Counted from the stretch's first letter, positions 47,575-56,823 are shown. The stretch: 58,552 nt of DNA from Palleronia rufa (GCF_000743715.1 NZ_JQEY01000011.1:54952-113503), one strand, 5' to 3'. Numbers and translations are program-made. The notes: generated by a model not told the origin, from the sequence alone.

Positions 47575-48431
47575 GCCGGATCGGGCACCAGCCGCTTGAT
47601 GTAGCCGGGCAGGGCGAAGGCGGCCTTGTGGACCTCGGACGTGTAGTAGCCGAAGCCGAGGCCCTTTTCAGCCACACGCGCGCGCAGGGTCGCCTCATCC
47701 ACCGACCGCGCGGCGCCGTCGGTGCCCCAGCCGAACGCCATGAACCCGCCCTGGTAGGTCGGCACAGGCGCCACATAGGCGCTGGCATCCGAGAACAGCG
47801 TGCCGAAAGCGCGCAGGGTGCCGGCAAGCTCCTCTCCCTGCATGAAGGGCACGCCGTTCTGCGTCACGAGGATGCCTCCGGGGGCCAGCGCGCGTTTGGC
47901 GTGGCCATAGAAGTGGTCGGTGAAGAGCACTTCTCCGGGACCGACTGGGTCGGTGGAATCGACGATGATGACGTCGTAGCCGCCCGCGGTCGTCTTCACG
48001 AACTCGGCCCCGTCCGCGATCTGCAGGTCCAGCCGCGGATCGTCGAAGGCGCCGGCGGAGATGCCGGGCAGGTACTGCTTGGAGAACTCGACGACACCGG
48101 CGTCGATCTCGACCATGGTGACCTGTTCCAGCGGATGGCGCAGGGCCTCGCGCGCCATCCCGCCGTCGCCGCCGCCGATGATGAGGACCCGGGCCGCCGT
48201 GCCGTGCGCGAAGAGGGGCACGTGGGTCAGCATCTCGTGGTAGATGAAATTGTCCCGCTCGGTGACCTGAACGACTCCGTCGAGCGTCAGCACCCGGCCG
48301 AACGTGGCGTTGTCGAACACCACGATGCGCTGGTGCTCGGTCTCGCTGTCGTAGAGCACCCGGTCGATCCTGAGCGCCTGTGAATAGGCGTCGTGCAGGC
48401 GCTCGACGCTCCAGCCTGTCATGTCGGTCAT
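47571..48431 (-). CDS. speE: Spermidine synthase (polyamine aminopropyltransferase)
   Basis: SpeE moves an aminopropyl group from decarboxylated SAM to putrescine. The 286 residues contain SETEHQRIVVFDNATFGRVL, LIIGGGDGGMAREALRH (dcSAM-binding glycine loop), VTMVEIDAGVVEF and DVIIVDSTDPVGPGEVLFTD (putrescine gatekeeping Asp residues). The ATG overlaps the upstream RNA-ligase-like stop (ATGA), with GGAG seven bases before. speD lies just upstream on the same strand. Confidence 0.96.
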   Translation of the reverse strand: MTDMTGWSVERLHDAYSQALRIDRVLYDSETEHQRIVVFDNATFGRVLTLDGVVQVTERDNFIYHEMLTHVPLFAHGTAARVLIIGGGDGGMAREALRHPLEQVTMVEIDAGVVEFSKQYLPGISAGAFDDPRLDLQIADGAEFVKTTAGGYDVIIVDSTDPVGPGEVLFTDHFYGHAKRALAPGGILVTQNGVPFMQGEELAGTLRAFGTLFSDASAYVAPVPTYQGGFMAFGWGTDGAARSVDEATLRARVAEKGLGFGYYTSEVHKAAFALPGYIKRLVPDPA

Positions 48432-48937
48432 CGGGGGTCTCCGGTCAGGGGAAATGTGCCGGCCCGCTCCCACGGGCCGCCGCGGTAGTGCCAGAGCAGA
48501 AGCCGGTCGAACATCCCTTCCCACGGCGCGAACCCGGCGCGGAGCGCGGCTTGGGTCGCGCGGGCGGTGTCGCGGCCGACCTTGTTCTGCACCGTGACGT
48601 GCAGCTTGCGGGACCGGTCGTCGCTGTCGGTCAGGAGGTCGGACCAGGCGGCGCGCAGGCGTCGCTGCAGATCGTTGGCAGGCGGGCATGACAGCGTCAC
48701 GGCCGCACCGCCACCGAAATCCAGGATCCCGGTGGCGGCGAAGGGCAGGGCGGGCGTTGTCCGGGCCTCTTGCGCAAGGTTGCCCAGCACACGGTTCACC
48801 TGGTCCGACGGAAGCTGCTGGAACAGCGTCACATGGACCGGGATGAAGTTGCGCGCGATCGGAAAGAACCGCTCTCGCAGCGGTGCGAGCCGGGCGAAAC
48901 TCCCGGAATCAAACCCAAGTGTCAGGATCAGCGCCAT
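48428..48937 (-). CDS. 2'-5' RNA ligase / cyclic phosphodiesterase superfamily protein
   Basis: The 169 residues have the two HxT motifs of the 2H superfamily: FIPVHVTLFQQLPS (about residue 35) and SRKLHVTVQNKVGRD (about 113). Such proteins hydrolyse or form 2'-linked RNA phosphodiesters. It lies between speD and speE, overlapping the speE start by four bases. An enzymatic link with spermidine is not obvious; position suggests only co-expression. Confidence 0.85.
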   Translation of the reverse strand: MALILTLGFDSGSFARLAPLRERFFPIARNFIPVHVTLFQQLPSDQVNRVLGNLAQEARTTPALPFAATGILDFGGGAAVTLSCPPANDLQRRLRAAWSDLLTDSDDRSRKLHVTVQNKVGRDTARATQAALRAGFAPWEGMFDRLLLWHYRGGPWERAGTFPLTGDPR

Positions 48938-48986
48938 GACCGTCAGAGCGGACGGGCCGGACCCCCGGGGATCCGGCCGAACGCCA

Positions 48987-49475
48987 TCAGGCCGCCGCGG
49001 TCTCGGTCACCACGCCGTCGCCGCGCAGCAGTTCCTTGACCCGCACATCGCCGGTGGCGAACGCTTTTTTCAGCACGTCCACGGCCAGCCAGGGGCGCGC
49101 GTCCCCGCACATGAACACGTCGAACGCGCCATAGCCGATCTCGGGCCAGGTGTGGACCGAGATATGGCTTTCGGCCAGCACCGCCACGCCCGACACGCCT
49201 TGGGGCGAGAACTTGTGGGTGTGGATATGCAGCAGGGTCGCGCCGCAGGTGGTCACGCAATCGCGGAACGCCTGCTGGATGCGCGCCTCATCGTCGAGCC
49301 CGTGGCCGTCGACCACCTCGATGATGAGGTGACGGCCCGCGAACACACGGCCCTCGTCGTCACGAATGAAGTGGTCGTCGCGATCCTCATCGAAAAGATC
49401 GCGTGCGGTGGTATCTTCCGCTTGGGCGCCTGTCTCCAGACCGATCCCCAGTTGGAAGAGGTTGGTTCCGTCCAT
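48987..49475 (-). CDS. speD: S-adenosylmethionine decarboxylase proenzyme
   Basis: SpeD supplies decarboxylated SAM to SpeE. It is made as a proenzyme that self-cleaves at a Glu-Ser pair, leaving a pyruvoyl group; here the site is LAESHISVHTWPE with Ser near residue 103. FAGRHLIIEVVDGHGLDD and CGATLLHIHTHKFSPQG precede it. A 45-residue N-terminal extension (DLFDEDRDDHFIRDDEGR) makes it longer than the shortest class 1B enzymes. Confidence 0.94.
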   Translation of the reverse strand: MDGTNLFQLGIGLETGAQAEDTTARDLFDEDRDDHFIRDDEGRVFAGRHLIIEVVDGHGLDDEARIQQAFRDCVTTCGATLLHIHTHKFSPQGVSGVAVLAESHISVHTWPEIGYGAFDVFMCGDARPWLAVDVLKKAFATGDVRVKELLRGDGVVTETAAA

Positions 49476-49614
49476 GGAACTCCCCTTTCAGCCAGTAGAT
49501 TGAATCCGTGGGTCCTTAGCGCCCCCCCAGGCTATGCCCGAAGTTGGGATCGTCCCCGTCGTGAGGGGTGACCTAAGGGGCATGGATTTCCCGCGCAAGA
49601 GACTTTTTCGATTT

Positions 49615-50271
49615 TTACCGTGGATTTATCGAAACCGTATCGTCTCCCGACCTGACGATCTGCACCGACCGAAGCCACCAGAACGCGAACCACGCCCCAT
49701 ATCCGGCGATCTTGAACAGATCCTCGATGACCGGAATGGACATTCCCAGCGCCTGCGACACCAGATCGACAAGGGCCGAGGTCACCATGAGCGCGATCGG
49801 AATGAAGATGGTGCCGTTGTATTGCGACTCTGGCGCCCTGAAGAGCAGGACCAGCAGGACCAGGCCCATCGCGCCGTAGATGAGCAGGAACGCCTCTTCC
49901 GGGATGCCGAGTTCGGTCGGCCCGATCCGCTCGTGCACCATGAACAGATCGTCCGCCGCGATGGCCGATGACAGGACCGCCGCCATCACAAGCGCCGCGC
50001 GGCGCCCGGGACAAAGGGTGGCGGCGAAGGCCGCGGCCACCGCGGTCGCTCCCAACAGCGCGACGCCCAGATGCGACAGCGCCCCGCCATAGGCCGGATA
50101 GCCGAAGCTGGCGGCCGGGTCGCGCAGCAGATGCGCGCCGCTGACGCCGGCCCGCGCGCCCAGCCACAGGACGGCCACGACCAGAAGCGTGACGCCGGCA
50201 GCGGCAGCCGCGACGAGACCGGGCGTGGCGGCCGGGGTAGGTTGCGGCCGCTTCGGTATGGACTGAGACAT
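49615..50271 (-). CDS. Multi-pass membrane protein of unknown function
   Basis: The 218 residues contain six likely helices: [99 protein letters not shown] and [32 protein letters not shown] after helix three is a distinctive charged loop. I do not recognise the family. The start at 50271 (MSQSIPKRP) is chosen over an upstream frame lacking membrane character. Confidence 0.75.
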   Translation of the reverse strand: MSQSIPKRPQPTPAATPGLVAAAAAGVTLLVVAVLWLGARAGVSGAHLLRDPAASFGYPAYGGALSHLGVALLGATAVAAAFAATLCPGRRAALVMAAVLSSAIAADDLFMVHERIGPTELGIPEEAFLLIYGAMGLVLLVLLFRAPESQYNGTIFIPIALMVTSALVDLVSQALGMSIPVIEDLFKIAGYGAWFAFWWLRSVQIVRSGDDTVSINPR

Positions 50272-50428
50272 GAGAACCCCTGCTGCGCGATCCGATTGCC
50301 CTTGTGCTCGAAATCGGAGGTCGATGTGAAGTGCAATTGCAGCGAGCCCAGGATCGAAATCTTTGGGGTATCTCAATACCGTATTTGCAAGCGATTGATA
50401 ATCCACAGATATTCACGCAAGGTCTTTG

Positions 50429-50456
50429 TTGACTGTGGAAAGCAGGGGTGTAGAAC
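50429..50456 (+). promoter_or_regulatory. Probable promoter of rplM-rpsI
   Basis: TTGACT (50429-50434), a 16-base spacer and TAGAAC (50451-50456) lie about 52 bases before the rplM ATG. The leader between could carry autoregulation by a ribosomal protein, but no clear structure was seen by eye. Confidence 0.5.
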
Positions 50457-50508
50457 CGCCCTATCCGAATTCACCGGGCGACCGGCCCGCGAACGAACAG
50501 GAACACCG

Positions 50509-50973
50509 ATGAAGACCTTTACCGCGACACCGGCGGATATCGACAAGACGTGGGTGGTGATCGACGCCGAGGGCGTGATCCTGGGCCGCCTCGCCTCGAT
50601 CGTCGCCATGCGCCTGCGGGGCAAGCACAAGCCCAGCTTCACGCCGTCCATGGACATGGGCGACAACGTCATCGTCATAAATGCCGACAAGGTGCAGCTG
50701 ACAGGCAAGAAGCGCGACAAGCCGAACTACTGGCACACGGGCTATCCCGGCGGCATCAAGTCGCGCACCACCGGCCAGATCCTTGAGGGCAAGCACCCGG
50801 AGCGCGTGGTCAGCCAGGCGGTCAAGCGGATGCTGCCGGGCGGGCCGCTGTCGCGCCAGCAGATGACCAACCTGCGCGTCTATGCGGGCGCCGAGCACCC
50901 CCATGAGGCGCAGTCGCCGGAAGTGCTGGACGTCAGGGCGATGAACAAGAAGAACACCCGGGAGGCCAAGTGA
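50509..50973 (+). CDS. rplM: 50S ribosomal protein L13
   Basis: The 154 residues are typical: [80 protein letters not shown]. It is a large-subunit assembly protein. Its TGA overlaps the ATG of rpsI (TGATG), the universal rplM-rpsI pair. Confidence 0.98.
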   Translation: MKTFTATPADIDKTWVVIDAEGVILGRLASIVAMRLRGKHKPSFTPSMDMGDNVIVINADKVQLTGKKRDKPNYWHTGYPGGIKSRTTGQILEGKHPERVVSQAVKRMLPGGPLSRQQMTNLRVYAGAEHPHEAQSPEVLDVRAMNKKNTREAK

Positions 50974-51455
50974 TGGCTGAGCAAGTGAATTCGCTGGAAG
51001 AGCTGAACCAGGCCGTCACCGGTGCCGAGGCCGAGCAGGAGATCCCGCGCGAACCTGTGCGCGACGATCTTGGCCGCTCTTACGCGACCGGCAAGCGCAA
51101 GGATGCGGTGGCCCGTGTCTGGATCAAGCCCGGCTCTGGCAAGGTCAGCGTCAACGGCAAGGACGTGAACGCCTATTTCGCGCGTCCGGTGCTGCAGATG
51201 ATCCTCAAGCAGCCGTTCACTGTGGCCAATGTCGAGGGCCAGTTCGACGTGATGGCGACGGTCAAGGGCGGCGGGCTGTCGGGCCAGGCCGGCGCGGTGA
51301 AGCACGGCGTCTCGAAGGCGCTACAGCTCTACGATCCGTCCCTGCGCGGTGCGCTCAAGGCCGCGGGCTTCCTGACCCGCGACAGCCGCGTGGTCGAGCG
51401 GAAGAAATACGGCAAGGCAAAGGCCCGCCGGTCCTTCCAGTTCTCCAAGCGCTGA
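50973..51455 (+). CDS. rpsI: 30S ribosomal protein S9
   Basis: The 160 residues have [40 protein letters not shown], and the basic tail [17 protein letters not shown] that reaches the P-site tRNA. An N-terminal acidic extension of about 35 residues ([20 protein letters not shown]) is common in alphaproteobacteria. ATG 50973 is used because a GTG at 50970 lies in the rplM end. Confidence 0.98.
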   Translation: MAEQVNSLEELNQAVTGAEAEQEIPREPVRDDLGRSYATGKRKDAVARVWIKPGSGKVSVNGKDVNAYFARPVLQMILKQPFTVANVEGQFDVMATVKGGGLSGQAGAVKHGVSKALQLYDPSLRGALKAAGFLTRDSRVVERKKYGKAKARRSFQFSKR

Positions 51456-51465
51456 TCGACCTTCA

Positions 51466-51489
51466 GGGGGCTGCCACGGCAGCCCCTTT
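51466..51489 (+). terminator. Intrinsic terminator of rplM-rpsI
   Basis: The stem GGGGCTGC/GCAGCCCC (51467-51474 and 51479-51486) with loop CACG is followed by TTT, eleven bases after the rpsI stop. Confidence 0.75.
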
Positions 51490-51520
51490 CCCCATCCGCC
51501 CGACACTCTAGAATGGGCGT

Positions 51521-52786
51521 ATGAGATACATCATTATCCTGGCGCTCCTGACATCCTGCGGCGGCCGCGATGCGGCCCCCCTGGCGACGACCCAGGGGCC
51601 AGAGCCCACTTTGCCGGCGCCCGCGCAATCCCTGTTGCCCACGGTGAACATCGCCCCCGCCAGGGGCTGGCCCGCAGGCACTGCCCCGGTTCCCGCCGCG
51701 GGACTTCGGGTCGGGGCGTTCTACACCGGGCTGGACCATCCGCGCTGGATGCATGTCCTGCCCAATGGCGACGTCCTGGTTGCCGAATCGAACAAGCAGA
51801 AGAGCCCGCCCAAGAGCCTGCGCGGTTTCGTCGAGGGGCTGGTGATGGGGCGCGCCGGGGCCGAGGTGCCGTCGGCCGACCGCATCAGCCTGCTGCGCGA
51901 TGCCGATGGCGACGGCGTGGCCGAACGGCGAACGGTCTTGCTCGACGACCTGACGTCCCCCTTCGGCATGGCGCTGATGGGCGGGTCGCTCTATGTCGCC
52001 AATACCGATGCGCTGGTGCGGGTGCCGTTCCGCGTGGGCGATACGACCGCCGGCGCGCCCGTCCATGTGGCCGATCTGCCCGCAGCCGGCACCAATCGCC
52101 ACTGGACCAAAGGTCTGCTCGCCCGTGACGGAAAGCTCTATGTGTCGGTGGGCGCCGACAGCGACCACGGCGAGAACGGCCAGGAGGCCGAGGTCCGCCG
52201 CGCCGCGGTGCTGGAGATCGACCCTGCCACCGGCCGGGTCCGGGAGTTCGCCACCGGGCTTCGCAATCCGGTAGGGCTGGACGTGGACCCCGCGACCGGC
52301 ACGATCTGGACCGTGGTCAACGAGCGCGACGAGCTGGGCGACAATCTGGTGCCCGACTATCTGACACGCGTCCGGGACGGGGATTGGTATGGCCGACCCT
52401 ACGTCTACTGGAAGGACGCGGCCGATCCGCGCGTGGACCAGGCCGGGCGGCCAGATCGCGAAGCGGTCCGGCCGGACTATGCGCTCGGCGCGCATGTGGC
52501 GCCGCTTGGCTTGATCTTCGCGCAAGGGGTCCGTCTGGGCCGCGGGTCCGGTGCATATATCGGGCTTCACGGGTCATGGAACCGGGTCCCTGCCTCCGGC
52601 TACGAAGTCGTCTTCGTCCGGTTCGACGGAGGTCTTCCCGTGGGTCGCCCAGAGACTGTTCTGGGCGGGTTCCTGGACGCGGATGGCAACGCCCTGGGCC
52701 GCCCCGTCGGCGTTGAGATCGCGCGCGACGGCGCGCTTTTGGTGGCCGACGACGTCGGCAACACGATCTGGCGCGTCAGCCGCTAG
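51521..52786 (+). CDS. PQQ-dependent sugar dehydrogenase-like lipoprotein (sorbosone dehydrogenase type)
   Basis: The 421 residues start with a short lipoprotein signal (MRYIIILALLTSCGG, lipobox LTSC). A six-bladed propeller follows: LDHPRWMHVLPNGDVLVAES, DGDGVAERRTVLLDDLTSPF, LYVSVGADSDHGENG, ATGLRNPVGLDVDPATGTIW, and GLHGSWNRVPASGYEVVFVR. It would be a periplasm-facing oxidoreductase using PQQ, or a related propeller without the cofactor. No PQQ synthesis genes are in the window. Confidence 0.85.
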   Translation: MRYIIILALLTSCGGRDAAPLATTQGPEPTLPAPAQSLLPTVNIAPARGWPAGTAPVPAAGLRVGAFYTGLDHPRWMHVLPNGDVLVAESNKQKSPPKSLRGFVEGLVMGRAGAEVPSADRISLLRDADGDGVAERRTVLLDDLTSPFGMALMGGSLYVANTDALVRVPFRVGDTTAGAPVHVADLPAAGTNRHWTKGLLARDGKLYVSVGADSDHGENGQEAEVRRAAVLEIDPATGRVREFATGLRNPVGLDVDPATGTIWTVVNERDELGDNLVPDYLTRVRDGDWYGRPYVYWKDAADPRVDQAGRPDREAVRPDYALGAHVAPLGLIFAQGVRLGRGSGAYIGLHGSWNRVPASGYEVVFVRFDGGLPVGRPETVLGGFLDADGNALGRPVGVEIARDGALLVADDVGNTIWRVSR

Positions 52787-52798
52787 AAGGCTGCCCGC

Positions 52799-53962
52799 TC
52801 ACAGCACCATGAGGTCGAGCGGCGGGAAGCCGTTGAACCCGACGCTCGAATAGGTCGAGGTATAGGCACCGCAGTTGCGAATCACCACGCGGTCGCCGGC
52901 GCAGAGGCCGAGCGGCAGCTGCACCGGGCGCCGTTCGTAGAGCACATCGACGCTGTCGCAGGACGGGCCGGCGAGGATACAGGGGCCGGTATCCTCACCG
53001 TCGCGCCAGGTCTGGAGCTGGTAGCGGATCGCCTCGCCCTCGGTCTCTGCCAGTCCGGAAAAGCGCCCGATGTCCAGATAGACCCAGCGGTGCAGGTCGG
53101 TGTCGGACTTGCGGCTGACCAGCAGCACCTCTGCCGCGATCATGCCGGCGTCCGCGACCATCCCGCGACCGGGCTCCGCCATGATCTGCGGCGCATCGCC
53201 GAACGCGCTGCGGACCAGTTCCATCACCCGGGCGGCATAGTCGGAGAGGCCGTCCATGGCTTCCCCGTAGAAGGCAGGGAAGCCGCCGCCGATGTTCAGC
53301 AACCCAAGGTCGTGTCCCGCGGCGCGGGCCTCGTGCCAGATCCCGGCGACCTGTTGCAGCGTGCCTTTCCACATCTCCGCGAAACGGGTCTGGGAGCCCA
53401 CGTGGAACGACAGGCCCACCGGCTGCAGGCCAAGGTCGGTGGCCATGGACAGCAGGCGCCGAACCCGATCCGGCGCGCAGCCGAATTTGCGGGTCAGCGG
53501 CCAGTCGGCGCCGTTCGGCTCGACGATGACGCGGATGTAGACGCGGGCACCGGGGGCGGCGCGCGCGATCTTTTCCAGCTCTTCCTCCGCATCGGCGGCA
53601 AAGAGGGTGATGCCGGCCATATGGGCGAAGGCGATGTCGCTCTCGCGTTTGATGGTGTTGCCGAAGGATATATGGTCGGGCCGCGCGCCCTGGCTTAGGC
53701 ACAGTTCGATCTCGCCGCGGGAGGCTGCGTCGAATCCGCACCCCTCGGCCACCAGCCGCGAGATGACCTCGGGCGCGGGGTTCGCCTTGACCGCATAGTG
53801 AATTAGCGCCGACCCCAGTCCCGCCTTCAGGGCGTGGAAGTTCCGGGCGACGATCTGCGTGTCGAGCACCAGGGTCGGGCGGTCGAACGGGCGGGTGGCC
53901 GCAACCTCCTCAAGCGAGGGGGCAGAGCGGTGGCCGACGAAGTCGGAGGCTGGAAGGACCAT
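52799..53962 (-). CDS. odc: Ornithine decarboxylase, alanine-racemase fold (type III PLP)
   Basis: This 387-residue PLP enzyme makes putrescine from ornithine. IHYAVKANPAPEVISRLVAE holds the PLP Lys, GLSFHVGSQTRFAEMW the substrate His, LGLLNIGGGFPAFYGEAMDG the phosphate loop, and AGPSCDSVDVLYERRPVQLP the catalytic Cys-Asp. Lysine may be an alternative substrate. ATG 53962 is preferred because GGAG sits six bases upstream. A 220-base leader precedes it, and speD/speE lie about 3.5-6 kb away, completing the spermidine path. Confidence 0.93.
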   Translation of the reverse strand: MVLPASDFVGHRSAPSLEEVAATRPFDRPTLVLDTQIVARNFHALKAGLGSALIHYAVKANPAPEVISRLVAEGCGFDAASRGEIELCLSQGARPDHISFGNTIKRESDIAFAHMAGITLFAADAEEELEKIARAAPGARVYIRVIVEPNGADWPLTRKFGCAPDRVRRLLSMATDLGLQPVGLSFHVGSQTRFAEMWKGTLQQVAGIWHEARAAGHDLGLLNIGGGFPAFYGEAMDGLSDYAARVMELVRSAFGDAPQIMAEPGRGMVADAGMIAAEVLLVSRKSDTDLHRWVYLDIGRFSGLAETEGEAIRYQLQTWRDGEDTGPCILAGPSCDSVDVLYERRPVQLPLGLCAGDRVVIRNCGAYTSTYSSVGFNGFPPLDLMVL

Positions 53963-54185
53963 GGTCATCTCCAATGGGACCGGAGGCCTGAAGCCTCTTA
54001 GTTTCACGGGAGACGTTACCGTCGCTACATGAGGCGGATCGGGTCCGGCAGACCAGAGGCGCGTGCGTTGGCGTCTTGACCGGCCATATGGAGGCGGGAC
54101 TCCGCGGTTGCAAGGAATTTCTTGCCCGATTTGCCGCTGTTTTGAGCGACCTTTCGGCCCCCCGCCGGGCCTGGGACGGAATTGG
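53963..54185 (-). promoter_or_regulatory. Leader of odc with short upstream ORF and hairpin
   Basis: Between odc and the upstream small membrane gene lie 223 bases. A 20-codon frame (54087 to 54025, MAGQDANARASGLPDPIRLM) ends 62 bases before the odc start. A GAGGC-CTGAA-GCCTC hairpin (53983-53997, plus-strand sense) lies just ahead of the odc ribosome site. Alphaproteobacterial ornithine decarboxylase genes are known to carry a leader RNA (speF motif). Whether this is that motif needs a covariance search. Confidence 0.4.
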
Positions 54186-54365
54186 TCAACGGGGCATCCG
54201 GCCGACGCGATCGGGGGTGAGCATCTCCGGCCAACCCATTGTTCTTTCGTAAGCGAACAGAGCCACGCTGATGGCGATGATCGCCAGGACGAACCGAACC
54301 TGCCTACCGGAGGGCGGCTTTTGCGCCCAACGTTTGGAGCGCATCAACCACAGCGCGTAATTCAC
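54186..54365 (-). CDS. Small single-pass membrane protein coupled to cytochrome c gene
   Basis: The 59 residues start at GTG 54365, overlapping the cytochrome c stop (GTGA). They read MNYALWLMRSKRWAQKPPSG, RQVRFVLAIIAISVALFAYE, RTMGWPEMLTPDRVGRMPR. There is one membrane helix (FVLAIIAISVALFAYE) flanked by basic residues on the N-side, so the C-terminus is likely periplasmic. Coupling and a conserved-looking RW-KPPS-RQVRFVLAI pattern support a real gene. The function is unknown. Confidence 0.65.
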   Translation of the reverse strand: MNYALWLMRSKRWAQKPPSGRQVRFVLAIIAISVALFAYERTMGWPEMLTPDRVGRMPR

Positions 54366-55243
54366 TGCTCCGCATCCGGAATTTCCCGGAGGTATGCCAC
54401 GATGGCGTCTATGTCGCCGTCCGGAAGGGTTGACAGGTTGCGCACCACCGCGGCCATCTTTCCGCCGGCGCTATCGTACTCCGGGGTCAGCCCCGTCTTG
54501 AGATAGGCGGCGACATCGGTGTCGGACCAGTCCAGCTGGTTCGGCGCGATCCCCGGGATCTTGCCTTTACCGCTGGGATTGGGCGCGCCCTGAAGCCAGG
54601 CGGACCGGTCCATACCCCCGAGCGCCGTGCGCGGCGTATGGCACTGGCCGCAATGAACGAGCGCTTCCGCCAAATAGCGGCCGCGCTCGATCTCGGGCGA
54701 GGCGGGATCCGTCAGCACCCAGCCGCGACCGGCATAGAGCCGCTTCCACACCCCGAGCGTCCGGCGGATATTGAACGGAAACGACAGCTCGTTCGGCCGG
54801 CTGGGCGTGTCGGAGACCGGCAGCGTCTCCAGATGCGCCGCGATGTCGGACAGATCCTGCAACTCCGCGTTCTCGTAGCTGGTGTAGGGCAGGGCAGGGT
54901 AGATGTGATAACCGCCGCGACCCACGCCGGAGGCAAGCGCCGCGACCACGTCGTTCGTGCTCCAGCCGCCGGTTCCCTCGGGACCGGGAGAGATGTTGGG
55001 CGCGTAGAGCGTGCCGAACTCGGTCTCGAACGCCTGTCCGCCGGAAAGCACGGGCGGATCGGTCTCATCCGCATCCGGCGCGATGTGGCAGGAGGCGCAT
55101 CCGGCCAGCGTGAAGAGCGCGGCACCTCTGTCGGCATCGCCGGTCAGCCCGGCCGCGTCGACCGGGCGCGGCGCCGTGATCCACCATCCCGCCAACGCGC
55201 CCGCCGCGGCCAGTGCAGCGAGCGCCAGACCGAACAGCCGCAT
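54362..55243 (-). CDS. Diheme c-type cytochrome
   Basis: The 293 residues have an N-terminal anchor (LALAALAAAGALAGWWI) and two CxxCH sites, GCASCHIAPD (about residue 50) and HCGQCHTPRT (about 201). It shares the pattern ADRGAALFTLAGCASCH, GTLYAPNISPG, GYHIYPALPYTSYENAELQD with cytochrome subunits of membrane alcohol/gluconate dehydrogenases. It would carry electrons in the periplasm. It overlaps the cytochrome c' gene by one base and the small membrane gene by three. Confidence 0.9.
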   Translation of the reverse strand: MRLFGLALAALAAAGALAGWWITAPRPVDAAGLTGDADRGAALFTLAGCASCHIAPDADETDPPVLSGGQAFETEFGTLYAPNISPGPEGTGGWSTNDVVAALASGVGRGGYHIYPALPYTSYENAELQDLSDIAAHLETLPVSDTPSRPNELSFPFNIRRTLGVWKRLYAGRGWVLTDPASPEIERGRYLAEALVHCGQCHTPRTALGGMDRSAWLQGAPNPSGKGKIPGIAPNQLDWSDTDVAAYLKTGLTPEYDSAGGKMAAVVRNLSTLPDGDIDAIVAYLREIPDAEQ

Positions 55244-55707
55244 CAGTCGTCGGACATCTGGTAGTCCTCATGGCAGGCGCCGCAGCTCTTGCCCAGCGGC
55301 TGCATCTGTCCGGCGACGGCCTGCTGCCCGTCGGAGGCGACGTCGGCCATGGCCATCGCGGCCTCGTTGAGCGTGTCGAACCCTGAGGTGAAGTCGTCCA
55401 TGTTCTCCCAGATGGCGGGAAGCGCCTTGACGCCCTCAAGATCGTCCGAGGACGTGCCCTCCGGCCAATAGCCGGTCTGCGGCAGGGACGACAGGGCCAC
55501 CAGCCGGTCGGCTGCGGCCTGGGCGGCTTGTGCGTCGTACTCGACCTCTCCCTTGGCCATGCCGCCCAGCGTGCCGATCGAGAACGCGTAGTTCTGCATG
55601 ATCCCCTGGCGGGCCTTTACGGGGGCCGGCTTGTCCGATCCGCCCTGCGACTGGGCGAACCCGGCGCCTAGGGCCAGGATAAGGGCGGCGGGAAGTAGAT
55701 AGCGCAT
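55243..55707 (-). CDS. Cytochrome c'
   Basis: The 154-residue periplasmic protein has a signal peptide (LLPAALILALGAGFAQSQ). A four-helix cytochrome c' body contains ARQGIMQNYAFSIGTLGGMA and a C-terminal heme site LGKSCGACHEDYQ. Members bind NO or act as electron carriers; the distal residue cannot be judged by eye. It is upstream of, and in frame coupling with, the diheme cytochrome. Confidence 0.92.
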   Translation of the reverse strand: MRYLLPAALILALGAGFAQSQGGSDKPAPVKARQGIMQNYAFSIGTLGGMAKGEVEYDAQAAQAAADRLVALSSLPQTGYWPEGTSSDDLEGVKALPAIWENMDDFTSGFDTLNEAAMAMADVASDGQQAVAGQMQPLGKSCGACHEDYQMSDD

Positions 55708-55777
55708 GTGACATCCTCCTGTCGGTCAGCCGGATCAGCAAACCATTCTGTGGCGCGGACGCAAAATCACGCACGCG

Positions 55778-56314
55778 TTACAGTGCGATGACCTTGCCGA
55801 TATGGGGAAGGTTGCGGTTTTTCTGTGCATAGTCGATCCCATAACCGACCACGAAGGCATCGGGAATTTCGAATCCTGTCCATGTGGCGCGAATGTCGAC
55901 CTCTCGGCGGGACGGCTTGTCGAGAAGCGCGATGGTCTCCAGCCGCTCCGGTCCGCGCTGGTGAAGAAAACCCATGACATGCTGCAGCGTGTGTCCGGTA
56001 TCCACGATATCCTCGACCACCAGCACGTCGCGGCCGGCGATCTCTCCGCGCAGATCCTTGAGGATGCGAACCTCCCGGCTGGAGTGCATCGCGTTGCCGT
56101 AGGAGGATACTTCGAGGAAGTCGACCTCTACCGGCAGGTCCAGTTTCCGCACCAGATCCGCGATGAACACGAAGGACCCGCGCAGGAGCCCGATGACCAC
56201 CAGCTTGTCGGTGTCGGCGAAGTGACGCTCGATCTCGCGCGCCAGCGATTCGATCCGTGCGGCAATGGCCCTGGCCGAGATCATCTCGTCGATGCGATAG
56301 CTGGCCTGCGTCAT
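55778..56314 (-). CDS. hpt: Hypoxanthine phosphoribosyltransferase
   Basis: Hpt salvages hypoxanthine/guanine to IMP/GMP. The 178 residues show [40 protein letters not shown], and the PRPP loop [19 protein letters not shown], then [20 protein letters not shown] near the base site. It is divergent from the COQ10-like gene, with 65 bases between starts. Confidence 0.95.
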   Translation of the reverse strand: MTQASYRIDEMISARAIAARIESLAREIERHFADTDKLVVIGLLRGSFVFIADLVRKLDLPVEVDFLEVSSYGNAMHSSREVRILKDLRGEIAGRDVLVVEDIVDTGHTLQHVMGFLHQRGPERLETIALLDKPSRREVDIRATWTGFEIPDAFVVGYGIDYAQKNRNLPHIGKVIAL

Positions 56315-56379
56315 CGGTTCGCCCTTGATCTGGCCGCGAAATGGCCCGACATCCCCATGGCGCGACCCGCAGGAGAGAT

Positions 56380-56823
56380 ATGCCCAAGCATCACGAAACC
56401 CGCAAGCTGCCCTATACGGCGCAGCAGATGTTCGACCTTGTCGCCGATGTCGAATCCTATCCCGAGTTCATTCCGTGGATCTCCGCCGCACGGATCACCT
56501 CGCGCCGCGATACGGACCCCGGAGAGGTGCTGGAGGTCGATCTGGTGATCTCCTTCAAGGTCTTTCGGGAGCGGTTCAGAAGTCGGGTCACCCTGGATCC
56601 CGCCGCCATGCGGATCGACACCGAATATCTGGACGGTCCGTTCAAGCACATGGATTCGACCTGGCGCTTTTCCGATGCCGAAGGTGGGTGCGAGGTTCTC
56701 TTCGACGTCGATTTCGAATTCCGCTCGCGCCTTCTGGGGGCCGCGGCGAGCACGTTCTTCTATGACGCCATGCAGCGGATCGTGCGGGCGTTCGAGCGCC
56801 GCGCGGCAGAACTTTACGGTTAA
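56380..56823 (+). CDS. Polyketide cyclase/COQ10-type START-domain protein (RatA family)
   Basis: The 147 residues match the COQ10/RatA family: [57 protein letters not shown], and [20 protein letters not shown]. In alphaproteobacteria this protein is usually linked with ubiquinone binding, as with yeast Coq10. The toxin label of E. coli RatA need not apply. The start at 56380 follows an AGGAGA site. Confidence 0.9.
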   Translation: MPKHHETRKLPYTAQQMFDLVADVESYPEFIPWISAARITSRRDTDPGEVLEVDLVISFKVFRERFRSRVTLDPAAMRIDTEYLDGPFKHMDSTWRFSDAEGGCEVLFDVDFEFRSRLLGAAASTFFYDAMQRIVRAFERRAAELYG

